Shown: positions 48,233-60,266 of the stretch, piece after piece
Position numbering within the stretch: position 1 is the stretch's first letter
How the letters are laid out: each line of letters begins with the position of its first letter
NCBI RefSeq assembly: GCF_026914265.1
Contig: NC_069130.1
Span: forward strand, 42,400,429-42,464,428
DNA: 64,000 nt
Origin: Mya arenaria
Lineage: Eukaryota; Mollusca; Bivalvia; Myida; Myidae
Direction: 5' to 3'
Notes under the pieces: generated by a model
The model's database searches: none
What the model saw: the letters and a program-made list of their open reading frames with translations, nothing else
What the model was told of the DNA's origin: nothing
Translations under genes and position numbers: made by a program

Positions 48233-49093
48233 AGTTGCACTCTCACAGATTGAACATTTTGACAGTTTTTTTCTTTTTTGTCTGTGAATGAGCCATTTAA
48301 TCTCTATTGCACTTATATACAGTGCGTTTACAACACTTACAGGGAGTTTTGTTTTTCTAACTGCACTCTTACAACTTTTGTAAGGAGCTGCTACAGCGAT
48401 CATATGCTTCGGATGCGCTTCTTTCATGCCCAACGGCATTTGCATGCAAAGAATCAACCCAACAAAATAAATAAACATCTATTTCACCATAGCTGATTTA
48501 CAACAGCAAACAGGGGTACTGCTGGCCTATATGCTGGTCCAGCAGATCCAGGATGATCTCGACACTTTGGATCTCATTCTGAGACAAAGGCGGAGGAGGG
48601 CCCCAAGGCTTAGGAGGCTTTGGGTTTGACCATTGGCTGGACGAAGGCAGATGGTTACAGTATGGTGTCAACTGCAGTGCAAAACAACACACCATCACCG
48701 CAGTGTGTCAGCGCTGTGGAAGCACAGTGCACATGCAGTGCCCATGCCATGACAACTCGATGCACACAATGGAAGCGCCGTGATAGCATCATAAGAGCGC
48801 AGACAATCGCCAACTAGAACTCTGTTGGATTGAGGTAGAACACGATGGAGCTCTGTAGAAACGCAAAGGTAGCCATGAGAACGCTGCTGAGTGACATCGT
48901 CAACTTCATGAAAAATATCAATTTCACTGGCGCTCTGAGAAATTTAAAAACGCCATGCAATCACAGTGGCAGCACAGCTAGGTGTGACAGGGGCTTTATC
49001 TCATATGACTGAAGTGAAGGCATTATTGGCTGACCTTGAAAATAAATAAATAAAGGAAGTGTCTAAACTCAGTCAATGTGTGAGAGTGCAGCT
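48233..49093. mobile_element. TTAA-flanked element, family A, copy 4 (long)
   Basis: TTAA at 48229-48232 precedes AGTTGCACTCTCACAGATTGA; the right end is TGTGAGAGTGCAGCT followed by TTAG, probably a decayed TTAA. At about 860 bp it is over twice the length of the other copies. The extra interior (about 48,490-49,060) is unlike its surroundings, with many GCAGTGC and GAACGC-type words, and may be a nested insertion or a captured segment. Confidence 0.65.
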
Positions 49094-49704
49094 TTAGGGA
49101 ATTGTAAAAAAATATTTAAAAATGAAATGATTAAGATCTTTTTCTGGCCATATGAATAGCATTAATGGGACTGGGGGCGATCTCCGGCCCCTACAAAAGG
49201 AGCCAGAATACCCCCTGAGTTATGACACTCTCTTATGGAACCATTAACTCATTATGATACAAGGCCTGGGCATTTTCTTGTTACATAAATTTCCCCTGCA
49301 TGTTCTAATCATCCCAGTTGAGGAAATAAATAGATTTTGCAGACATGCACAGCAGAAATCAATGGTGAGCTGCTTAGAACATGCCTGTGTTCTTATATCA
49401 GTGCTCTGAATCAACCATCTTCTCATTGACTACCTGTCAAAAATTCTGCCAGTTCCAAGTTAATCTTCCATTCTGACTAGGATAACATTTTTCAAGGATT
49501 TTGATAGCAGTTGTCTTTTTGAGGTTTTGATGTTCTACATCATCTTTTTCATGGGGTTTCTTGGGTCTGTCAAACTTCAGACTGAGGACTCATTTTAAAG
49601 AAAGGGCCAAAATTGATATTTTAACTTAATTATGTTTAATTATTTAAGCCAATATTGTATGTGAAATTTTAACAAGGTTTTTAACTAATTAGGCTTATTA
49701 TAGT

Positions 49705-50735
49705 ATAAATTACAGTGATGAGAATTGATATGCTTTAGCAAACTCACATATGGATACATACCTTGGGGTTGCATTTGGTTTATGTAAGGGTCAAGGTCAC
49801 AGTTACTAAATATAGGGAAATGGTTCCCAGTAAGAGGTGAATTATTGTGATGAAAAACTTTGTATGTAACAAGCTCACATGGAAACTGACCTTTGGATAG
49901 CATTTTGATTATCTAGGGTCAAGGTCACTTTGACTAAAAAAAGAGAAACGGTTCCCAGTTTGGAGTGAAATATAGTGATGAAAACTTGGTATGTAGCAAG
50001 CTGACATGGAAACTGACCTTGGGATAGCATTTTGATTAGCTAGGGTCAAGGTCACTTTGACTAAAAATAGAGAAACGGTTCCCAGTTAGGAGTGAAACAT
50101 AGTGATGAAAACTTGGTATGTAGCAAGCTGACATGGAAACTGACCTTGGGATAGCATTTTGATTATCTAGGGTCAAGGTCACTTTGACTAAAAATAGAGA
50201 AACGGTTTCCAGTTAGGAGTGAAATATAGTGATGAAAACTTGGTATGTAGCAAGCTGACATGGAAACTGACCTTGGGATTGCATTTTGATTATCTAGGGT
50301 CAAGGTCACTTTGACTTAAAATAGAGAAACGGTTTCCAGTTAGGAGTGAAATATAGTGATGAAAACTTGGTATGTAGCAAGCTGACATTGAAACTGACCT
50401 TGGGATTGCATTTTGATTATCTAGGGTCAAGGTCACTTTTACCTAAAAATAGAGAAATAGTTATGCGTTAGGAGTGAAATATAGTGATGAAAACAGGGTA
50501 TGTAGCAAGTTGACATGGAAACTGACCTTGGGATTGCATTTTGATTATCCAGGCTCTGAAAGGTCTCTTTAACTTAAATAGAGAAACGGTTCCGGGTTAG
50601 GAGTGAAATATAGTGATGAAAACTTGGTATGTATAGCAGGTTTATGTGGAGACGTACCTTGGAATTGCATTTGGGGTATGCCAGGGGTCAAGGTCAAGGC
50701 CATTGTTACTATAAATAGAAAAAAAGGGTTTCTGC
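49705..50735 (+). repeat. 127-bp tandem repeat carrying GGTCAAGGTCA
   Basis: Eight diverged units, about 127 bp apart, contain ATTTTGATTATCTAGGGTCA followed by AGGTCACTTTGACT, then GAAACGGTTCC and GTGATGAAAACTTGGTATG. TCAAGGTCA is kept in seven of the eight; the unit at about 50551 has lost it. That word is the extended half-site known for ERR and FTZ-F1/SF-1 nuclear receptors. No protein is encoded. Confidence 0.85.
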
Positions 50736-52920
50736 TCAGTACCATAAACCACTGTGTATAGGATGCTAGCAATGAAAGGATGCAGGCAAAAAAATACGAG
50801 AAAAATCTGGGGATGGAAAAACTTAATATCACTAATAGTCCTTGGATAGGATGCAATGAAAAAAATTATAAAATCTGCAGCCACCATGTTTGTATTTACG
50901 AACTTTATTGAATCGTGAAAATGGAAAAGGTTTATTTGAGAAGTAAATAAACTTATTTGGAAATACATAATCTGGCTTCCAATTAAATCTTAGATGCAAT
51001 AGAACTTGCCCTAATATATTTGGACGGCTCTTGTTTGTTTGAAGATAATAAAAGGAATACCTAAAATGCTTATTGAGCATAAATCAATCCAACCTGCTTC
51101 TGCTTTTGCATTTTGTATGTTTCATGGATGAATGAAATATGCCACTATGAGCAGTCATGTCATTTAGCCCTCTATTGCTCTTATCTGATATATTTGTCTT
51201 TGATTGACAGTTGGTCTGCTGGTTGGGAAATTTCTTCCACATTCATTGCAGAATTCAAGTAAAATTTTGGCTTCCCTGAGCAAAATTAAAGTTGATTATC
51301 GCTATGAGGCTTCTTTGAGATAAATGGATGTCTTTGTTGTAAAATAACAATTATCTATTGGATGTATTGTAAAACATTGTTACAAAATTGTTTTGGGGGA
51401 GAAAGTTGTTCAAACAATTTGGCAAACCTAATTACAAAAATAATGAAACTTCTGAATATTTGCAATAAACCATAATTCGGCCTAAAAAAATAATGTGTGG
51501 TTGGGGGTTGAATATTAGTCAGACAGGTAGGAAAGGGTTAGGGGCCAGCTATAAATAGAACATGGTAATTCCATCACTATCGCATTTACAAATAAATTTT
51601 AGTCACAAGAATGTAATGAGGACGTGATAAGCACTTGGTAAGCGCATAGTGCAATCTTCCTGGTCATAGTAAGAACGTACAAAGAAAGCAGTGGACATGG
51701 TGTGCGCGTATTCAGAACGCATTGGATGTGGTATGTGCTAGAAGATGCGCACCTTAAGAAAGTATTTTGAACATGTGTGACTCAGTGAATGCCTAGCTTG
51801 GACGCAGTGAGGATGTAGTATGAACTTGAGTTAAGCATTTTTTAAGAATTTGACCGCGTCCTTGCTGCATTCGTCGAAACTGTGAGGACGTATACTGCTG
51901 TCTTCATGGTATTCATCTAGTATGAAGGGTGTATAAAGTGTAAATGCGTTTTTAATAAATTGCTGTTAACATCATTTCAATCAATTTTTTTATACCATCA
52001 CACCTAAGTCACCCGGCTGTGTTTTTAATAACTCTTTGTGAGCCCTTCCTTTTGAACTTCGGTAGGTTACACAAAACTAGTGTTATCATCAATAGTTTTT
52101 GGTTCATGTAATAAGCGTGAAGGGAGTTAATTTAAATACACAACCTGGGCATCTTATAGGATAGATACGGCATTTATCCATCCAGCCCCTGGAGCTTATG
52201 GTAAAAGGTCATATCCTTGGGGTTGTAAATGTTCCAGAGTTGAGATATTTCTCATGTAAAGTTTTAGGTGTCAGACTCACTGCCCATCTGTTTCCTTGTG
52301 GCTGCTAAACTCCCAACCTGGGCAAGACATTAATCATAAGAGCATTATCCTAATAATGGCATAACCTATCCTAGAACATGGTTTACCGTTTAGGGTTTTC
52401 ATTCATCAATGCAAAACGTTTTTCTCTTACATTTTTCCAATATAGTTTGCACGTACAGGGAGCCTTTATGCTTCTTTATTGGGTTGTAAATTAGGGTTTT
52501 ACATTTATTTTACATTTACTTAAGACAGGAATCTAATTTTGCTTTTCCCTTTTATGTTCTGTTCTTCCCTTGAAGGAATCGTCACCTTTTTCCCCGAGTT
52601 TTATATTTTTGTGAAGAGAACAACTATTTGCCAAATAGGCCGGGTCAGCTTGAATCTAAAATACCATTCTAGAAATGATGCCTCTGGCTTTTCCATTTTC
52701 TTCTTAATTGTCATCATATTAAAAGTTTTTAGGTTGGAGAGAAAATATGTTTTATTGTGTAACTACATTTCGTGAGTGAGATGTATTTTATGTCTGTTTT
52801 GTTAAGGATAGACATTCAATTACAGTTTTTAGGACCTTGAGCAAAAAAACAACAGATGAATGTTCTCTTTGTATCTTTGTGATACATTAATACAGAAAGA
52901 ATTCACTTTTTAGCTGAATA

Positions 52921-53725
52921 CTGTGAAATCATTAATGTTCGTGGGGCATTAATGTTCGTGGTTTTCGTGGGTTGGGTGATCCACGAATTCAAGATCCCAC
53001 GAAATATAAACCCTTTATTCACTTTTTCAATTGCCTTGTTACGTACATACTCTAGATAGTATATTATTTACAGAGGTCGCAGTATACAGTGTTTACACCT
53101 GTCTCACTGTATAACTTACGATCATTATTCTGTTAATATATTATAACTGCCTTTAACAAATAATGAACCAAATCAATTAAATATGTTTTATGAACCAAAT
53201 GACAGTTATAAGCACGTTTTTAAACGTGCGCTGTTAATGAAAATCTCCAAGTTTACAAGATGTGCGTGATGAGTGTCCATACTCGATTTTTTATTTAATG
53301 AAATAATTAATCGATTACTTGTACATCGAAGGTTACTAAGCACCGAACGTGACAATATACGCAACGTTTCGGTGTTTTCACAGTTTGCAAAATTCTTAAT
53401 TGGCATTCAATGGCTTCCCCTATCTTTATTTATGATCAGGGTACATCTTCTTTTATTACCTTTATTCCCAATTAAATCGATAAGTGACATGGTTATATGC
53501 ACTAATTGGCATGTCGTACCACATTGGCGAGTGTCATAAACCGAGTGACATAGAAGACCGAATCACGGGCCAGCGCGTGGATATTATGCAGACGATCTAG
53601 GACGATCGCATCTTCGATTTCATTTTTTTTTCAAAATGAAAATCCACGAATTCAAGTACCCACGAAACTGTTTTTTTTCGGCAAACCACGAAATTTCATG
53701 CCCACGAACATCAATGATTTCACAG
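52921..53725. mobile_element. TA-flanked inverted-repeat element (about 805 bp)
   Basis: CTGTGAAATCATTAATGTTC with GTGG at the left, and the inverted GAACATCAATGATTTCACAG at 53706-53725, lie between TA dinucleotides (52919-52920 and 53726-53727). The inverted similarity extends inward through TTCGTGG words and CCACGAATTCAAG on both sides for about 80 bp. TA target and inverted ends point to a Tc1/mariner-type non-autonomous element. The centre holds no recognised gene. Confidence 0.8.
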
Positions 53726-54894
53726 TAATTGTTCCTCTCCATTTAATGAGGCTGAATTTGGCCATGAGGGGAGACATATTGTTTACAGTGCAGATGACGA
53801 TATGTCCGTCTGTCTGTCAATTTTTTTATTATGACATTATTATTTGCTTCTTTCCTGTCCAGTATTTCACAATATGTTTCACTTGGGCAATTTTAACCAG
53901 TTAGCCATTTCATCCAAATTCACTCGAACCTGTGGCCAATATGAGATGAAGTAGGGTTATGCTACTTCATTAGATGGAGATTAAGACCATGTCCAATAGT
54001 TTAAGCCTGGAATTATAGATATTCTGGTTTTTCCAACCTAATCCTCCGGTACAAACAAAATTAAACCGTTGTAATATACACACGTTACTTCGGAAACAAT
54101 AGAGTCATTGGACTGTTACATGAATTTCAATACCTCGAACTTCACCTTTTATTTGTACCGGCATGGGAAAACCCAGTTACGGTAATTCCGGGCTATATAT
54201 ATTTCCATTCCCTTCCCTCAAAATATTTGGATGACCTGCTGTATATGCCCTATTAAACGCACACGGCACTTGACTTTTTGAGTACCCTGCACGCTAAAAA
54301 GAACCATTTTTCCCCATTCTGCAACTTTTTAAAATCTGCTAAATTTGAGTCAAAAACATGAAATAACAATCAGTATCTGCTGCATCGTAGCTGTAAAAAT
54401 ACCCTGCTGTGTTAGTCAATAAAATTGTCCACTGAACACATTGCTTCAATACACAACTTTCGGCAATTTTATCGCAACTGTGAACACTAGAGTATGGTTC
54501 TGTATATTCATGACTTCAGCAGGTGCTTTAAAAAGGCGGCTGTAGGATTGCTTTCCATTGGAATAAATTGCATTTTTTGGAGTTTAGGGTTAAGTTATCT
54601 TTTATTTATGTCACATAATCTAAAATAGATCCAAAAGACCTTCGGTGCGTCTTTTATGGCATGCATGTTTGATAGGACATTTACGGTAAGTAGTTATCCC
54701 AAAATTGCCCACTGGGTTTCATGATTGATTGCATTAGGATATTTTACCAAAATATATTTCATTTACCCATTTTATATCATGTATGCTTAGATATAATGTT
54801 TAAGGCCTTATGATATGCAGTAACAATCATCTGCTATTCCAGGTTTTGAGTAGACTTATTTTATGGGTGATGAAGGGATGTAACTCTGTTTCAG

Positions 54895-54969
54895 AATGTT
54901 GAGAAGAGCAAGAAGGTTGTTCTGGTTATCTCCCTTTCTGGTGTCAAGGTATGCAGCAGTAATGGTGAA
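54895..54969 (+). CDS. PTB-domain adaptor (SH2D5-like), exon 3
   Basis: A 25-codon, phase-0 exon between CTGTTTCAG and GTAAGT encodes NVEKSKKVVLVISLSGVKVC and SSNGE. This is the central strand pair of the PTB fold (VVLVISLSGVKV), comparable with AVILKFSLQGLKIYSGEGE in vertebrate SH2D5. An internal GGTGTCAAGGTATGC could act as an earlier donor but would break the strand. Confidence 0.82.
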
Positions 54970-55191
54970 GTAAGTGGTTTTCAACTTTCGTATTTGATAA
55001 ACTGCTTATTGTAAATGATTATTGTGGATAATTATTATAATTAAAAGCAGGGCTGTTTAAATACTGAAACTCGGTTGGTCTGGCCCATCAAAGAGATTTT
55101 CATTATAGATATAACAGACATAAATTTGAGCAATGACAAGAATTGTCGACATTCTTTGTGAGCTTCTACAGTTATCTTTAAAACCATTTTT

Positions 55192-57854
55192 ATGCCCCCG
55201 AAGGTGGGCATATTAAAATCGCACCGTCCGTCCGTCCGTCCATCCGTCCGGCTCTGTAACCTTCCCTTGTATGGACAGATTTTAAAATAACTTGCCACAT
55301 GTGTTCCACATACCAAGACGAAGTGTGGCGTGCAAGACTCGTGTCCCTACCTCAAAGGTCAAGGTCACGCTTAGTGTTTATTTACAATGGAGTGCTGCAT
55401 ATAAGGACATAGAGTATAGGTTGTTGTGTCCGGGCCGTAACTTTCCCTTGTATGGACAGATTTTAAATAATTTGCCACATGTGTTCCACATACCAAGACG
55501 ACGTGTCGCGTGCAAGACCCGTGTCCCTACCTCAAAGGTCAAGGTCACACTTAGTGGTTATTCACAATGGAGTGCTGCATATAAGGACATAGAGTATAGG
55601 TTGTTGTGTCCGGGCCGTAACTTTCCCTTGTATGGACAGATTTTAAAATAACTTGCCACATGTGTTCCACATACCAAGACGACGTGTCGCGTGAAAGACC
55701 CTTGTCCCTACCTCATAGGTCAAGGTCACACTTAGTGTTTATTCACAATGGAGTGCTGCATATAAGGACATAGAGTATGGGTTATCGTGTCCGGCTGTAA
55801 CTTTCTCTTGTATGGACAGATTTTAAAATCACTTGCCACATGTGTTCCACATACCAAGACAACGTGTCGCCTGCAAGACCCTTGTCCCTACCTCATAGGT
55901 CAAGGTCACACTTAGTGTTTATTCACAATGGAGTGCTGCATATAAGGACATAGAGTATGGGTTATCGTGTCCGGGCTGTAACTTTCTCTTGTATGGACAG
56001 ATTTTAAAATCACTTGCCACATGTGTTCCACATACCAAGACAACGTGTCGCCTGCAAGAATCGTTTCCTTACCTCCAAGGTCAAGGTCACACATAGTGTT
56101 TATTCACAATGGAGTGCTGCATATAAGATTTTAAAATAACTTGCCACATGTGTTCCACATACCAAGACGACGTGTCGCGTGCAAGACCCGTGTCCCTGCC
56201 TCAAAGGTCAAGGTCACACATAGTGTTTATTCACAATGGAGTGCTGCATATAAGGACATAGAGTATAGGTTGTCGTGTCCGAGCTGTAACTTTCCCTTGT
56301 ATGGACAGATTTTAAAATAACTTGCCAAATGTGTTCCACATACAAAGACGACGTGTCACGTGCAAAACCTGTGTCCCTACCTCAAAGGTCAAGGTCACAC
56401 TTAGTGTTTATTCACAATGGAGTGCTGCATATAAGGACATAGAGTATAGGTTGTCGTGTCCGGGCTGTAACTTTCTCTTGTATGGACAGATTTTAAAATA
56501 ACTTGCCACATGTGTTCCACATACCAAGACGACGTGTCACATGCAAGACCCTTGTCCCTACCTCAAAGGTCAAGGTCACACTTAGTGTTTATTTACAATG
56601 GAGTGCTGCATATAAGGACATAGAGTATAGGTTGTTGTGTCCGGGCTGTAACTTTCCCTTGTATGGACAGATTTTAAAATAACTTGCCACATGTGTTCCA
56701 CATACCAAGACGACGTGTCGCGTGCAATACCCGTGTCCCTGCCTCAAAGGTCAAGGTCACACTTAGTGTTTATTCACAATGGAGTGCTGCATATAAGGAC
56801 ATAGTGTATAGGTTGTCGTGTCCGAGCTGTAACTTTCCCTTGTATGGACAGATTTTAAATAATTTGCCACATGTGTTCCACATACCAAGACGACGTGTTG
56901 CGTGCAAGACCCGTGTCCCTACCTCAAAGGTCAAGGTCACACTTAGTGGTTATTCACAATGGAGTGCTGCATATAAGGACATAGAGTATAGGTTGTCGTG
57001 TCAGGGCTGTAACTTTCTCTTGTATGGACAGATTTTTAAATAACTTGCCACATGTGTTCCACATACCAAGACGACGTGTCGCGTGCAAAACCTGTGTCCC
57101 TACCTCAAAGGTCAAGGTCACACATAGTGTTAATTCACAATGGAGTGCTGCATATAAGGACATAGTGTATAGGTTGTCGTGTCCGAGCTGTAACTTTCCC
57201 TTGTATGGACAGATTTTAAAATTACTTGCCACATGTGTTCCACATACCAAGACGACATGTCGCATGCAAGACCCGTGTCCCTGTCTCAAAGGTCAAGGTC
57301 ACACATAGTGTTTATTCACAATGGAGTGCTGCATATAAGGACTTAGAGTATAGGTTGTCGTGTCCGGGCTGTAACTTTCCCTTGTATGGACAGATTTTAA
57401 AATAATTTGCCACATGTGTTCCACATACCAAGACAACGTGTCGCGTGCAAGACCTGTGTCCCTGCCTCAAAGGTCAAGGTCACACTTAGTGTTTATTCAC
57501 AATGGAGTGCTGCATATAAGGACATAGAGTATAGGTTGTCGTGTCAGGGCTGTAACTTTCTCTTGTATGGACAGATTTTAAAATCACTTGCTACATGTGT
57601 TCCACATACGAAGACGACGTGTCGTGTGCAAGACCCATGTCCCTACCTCTAAGGTGAAAGATACACTAAGTGTTTATTCACAAGGGAATTCTGAATATAA
57701 GGACATAACAGTGTAGGTTGTCAAGTATGGGTGGTATTTTTTGATGTTCAGAGGCAATTTAAAATGACTTGCCATATTTATTTGACACTTAAAGGCAAGA
57801 TCACCTTTTCATGTACTGACCTTGTTCGTAGGTCAATGTCACATTCGGGGGCAT
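55192..57854. mobile_element. Inverted-end element filled with a 181-bp satellite
   Basis: ATGCCCCCGAA at 55192-55202 is mirrored by TTCGGGGGCAT at 57844-57854. Inside the left end is a (CCGT)n tract (55224-55250). From about 55251 to 57720 run 14 units of about 181 bp; the sixth is shortened to about 127 bp. Each contains CTTGTATGGACAGATTTTAA, CATGTGTTCCACATACCAAG, GTCAAGGTCACA and CACAATGGAGTGCTGCATAT. Frames of up to 119 codons are by-products. The right 120 bp is a different, unit-free stretch. Confidence 0.75.
55251..57720 (+). repeat. 181-bp satellite block with AGGTCAAGGTCA in nearly every unit
   Basis: Unit starts, taken at the TTGCCACAT word, are 55291, 55471, 55652, 55832, 56013, 56140, 56321, 56502, 56683, 56863, 57044, 57225, 57406 and 57587. 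The near-constant spacing of 180-182 bp is close to a nucleosome repeat. AAAGGTCAAGGTCA, two AGGTCA half-sites head to tail, is present in most units. Confidence 0.9.
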
Positions 57855-58605
57855 TCGTCACATACTGTGACAGCTCTTGTTTAAATGTTGGGACAGTTCT
57901 ATCTATACACACATTACAATTTCATGGAATTATTAGCAACATGATTTTTTTTATTGTGTCCCCAGGTGTTATCTACCACGTGTTTGAACCGCCATCTGAA
58001 TGGATAAGCAGGGGTGGCATCTGTCTATTGGTTATCTTGACATGTTTATTGGATATTTAAAAATGTGTTAAGGATGAACAAGGTTTTTGTATTATATTGT
58101 GTACAGACAATTTTGAGCGAAATTTAAAAAAAAATGAAAACTATTTCAGACCATTTATTTTGCCATTCTCTGGTACTGAAATCGGTCCGGTGTGTCAAAA
58201 CTGGCAAATACTCTTTATTTTAGGAGCCCTGATTATAAGATATATTTTGATTTAAATTTTCAGGATGAAAATGTTCATGATAGCTCAAAATATTGGTTAT
58301 AAATGTTGAATTGACAACAACATCATTAAAGCAACTTGAATGCTCTTGAGACCACAATCAAGTCTGTTTTAATGTTTTATTTCCCAATTCAAATGTGTAA
58401 CCCGTGGTCAGAGGGCAGAAAAAATACTTTCAAATTCACATATAACATGTCAACATCTTATGAATAATTGAGGATTCCATGATGTATTTACAATGACCAT
58501 TAGATTCTATCAAGCTTTACTTCTCCGATTACTTGTATATTTATGAAACACTGAAATCTCTGATCTATAAAATACATACTATTATGAGATGTTTATCTAC
58601 CACAG

Positions 58606-58752
58606 AGCGTGTACATGGCACATTCCTTGAACCGAATCTCGTATGCCGCCTGTGATCCGGAGCATCGACAGTTTTCATTCCTAGCGCGAGAACCAAAGGG
58701 CCATATCAAAATCCAGTTTTGCCATGCCTTCATTACCAGTACTCCGACAGAG
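58606..58752 (+). CDS. PTB-domain adaptor (SH2D5-like), exon 4
   Basis: A 49-codon, phase-0 exon follows CTACCACAG and ends at ACAGAG before GTAAAT. It encodes SVYMAHSLNRISYAACDP, then HRQFSFLAREP, then IQFCHAFITSTPTE. The series MAHSLNRISYA, FSFLAREP and FCHAF is the hallmark late-strand part of a PTB domain and is very close to LMAHALRRILYS, FAFVARNP and FCHLF of vertebrate SH2D5 as I recall them. The C-terminal PTB helix and any SH2 domain should follow; I did not find them before the window ends. The last 32 nt and the donor are tandemly repeated downstream. Confidence 0.85.
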
Positions 58753-59345
58753 GTAAATAGCCTAAGCAGTTTGCTAAATAAGTAATAGTGGTGTATAACC
58801 GTTGGCTCTTATGCCATGCCTTCATTACCAGTACTCCGACAGAGGTAAATAGCCTAAGCAGTTTGCTAAATAAGTAATAGTGGTGTATAACCGTTGGCTC
58901 TTATGCCATGCCTTCATTACCAGTACTCCGACAGAGGTAAATAGCCTAAGCAGTTTGCTAAATAAGTAATAGTGGTGTATAACCATTGGCTCTTATGCCA
59001 TGCCTTCATTACCAGTAGTCCGACAGAGGTAAATAAACTAAGCAGTTTGCTAAATAAGTAATAGTGGTGTATAACCGTTGGCTCTTATGCCATGCCTTTA
59101 TTACCAGTAGTCCGACAGAGGTAAATAAACTAAGCAGTTTGCTAACTAAGTAATAGTGATGTGTAACCATAGGCCCTTTGAGCCATACATTCAAGTCCTC
59201 AACTGCTGGAAAATGATATAAGCTGCATGCTAACAAAATAATAGTGGTGTGTAAGTATAGGCACTTATGTCATGCCTTCATTATAAGTACTCAACTGTAG
59301 GTATTAATTTATGAAAAAAATGGTAGGTAACTAAGTAATGGTGGT
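58721..59345 (+). repeat. 92-bp tandem repeat copying the end of exon 4 and its splice donor
   Basis: The 32 nt at the end of exon 4 (GCCATGCCTTCATTACCAGT and on to ACAGAG), the GTAAAT donor and about 60 nt of intron recur at 58813, 58905, 58997 and 59089 with 92-bp spacing. One or two decayed units follow to about 59345. Four extra ACAGAGGTAAATA donors therefore lie just after the real one. If a later donor were used, the frame would meet a TAA after ten intron codons. Confidence 0.92.
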
Positions 59346-60266
59346 ATGTAACCTAAGGGCCATATTAACTGCACATCTTTATTGGTATTTCGCCACTGCA
59401 AATAAAGTGACTCAGTTTAGGGCAAGGTCTTTGCACATAGATCTGCAGTATTTCTATCTTTCCATGCAAGGAAAAAGAATATTCTTTACAAAACTGACAG
59501 AAAAAGAATGTCTCACTGGGATTTGAAACCCTTAGGTAATTCAATCTTTTAATAGGGGTTTAAGTAACAAGGGTGGGGCTTCGGGGCTTCGGGTCACATT
59601 GTATCAATATACTATTAAGTAAAAGATGAAAAAATGGTAGTGTTTAACCCAACATTTACAGTAAGTAAAACCTAGCATCTTCCCCAGATTTATACTTATA
59701 CTTAAGTATTAAGAACAACAATTGAGATCACTTGGTGTAACACAATCCATTGTTTTGTGACTCAAAGCACAAGTTTTGAGTGGTAAAGACCAAATTCAAG
59801 ATTCTGCAATTATTGTCAAGATGTTATAAGTACCAGATAACAATGAATAATACAGCCTATGACTTCAAGATGCATAGCCTAGCAGACTGAGTTCCCCCTT
59901 GGGTGTGTTTCAATAAAGATTTTGAGCGTAAATTGAAATCATCTTAATGTTTACAGTTATTGTTTCATTATTTTGTTACATATTTGTACTTGAGTCAGCA
60001 TTGAAAATGAACACCAAGTTGAGTAAATAAAAATAATCGATGTACATGTATTGCTTATCTTTATACAGGTTTAAGATAATTGAAGTTACAACTAAAATCC
60101 TTTTTTTGAAACGGCCCCCTGTGTTATACATTCAGCCCGATTGGTGGAGGTGCATTTTTTATTTTTTATTTATTTATATTTTATCAAACAAATGTACCAG
60201 TAAGCCCATGGTCTACTTAGTGAAAAGGAAGCTATGCCCCTTTCTTTCATCATGTTTAGTTCTTAA

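Larger units (their letters stand above)
44309..54894. other. Intron 2 of the PTB gene (10.6 kb)
   Basis: Contains a C run near 44340, the possible element at 45210-45583, the 52-bp hairpin minisatellite, the TTCATGAA-rich hairpin region, repeat C copy 3, a long family A element, the 127-bp repeat and the TA-flanked element at 52921-53725. Other parts (44,400-45,200; 45,600-46,000; 47,460-48,220; 49,100-49,700; 50,740-52,900; 53,730-54,890) are AT-rich with no recognised gene. At 51,590-51,960 the sequence has a patchwork of words such as GAACGCATTGG and GTGGTATGTGC that looks like a decayed short-period repeat. Confidence 0.6.
54970..58605. other. Intron 3 of the PTB gene (3.6 kb)
   Basis: Mostly occupied by the satellite-bearing element at 55192-57854. 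The remaining 57,860-58,600 is AT-rich; a frame at 57731-58060 overlaps the element's end and has no recognised domain. Confidence 0.65.

Noticed and set aside
55292-57652. Several 80-119 codon frames with the peptide PHVFHIPRRRVACKT
   Set aside because: Translations of the 181-bp satellite; the frame shifts between units.
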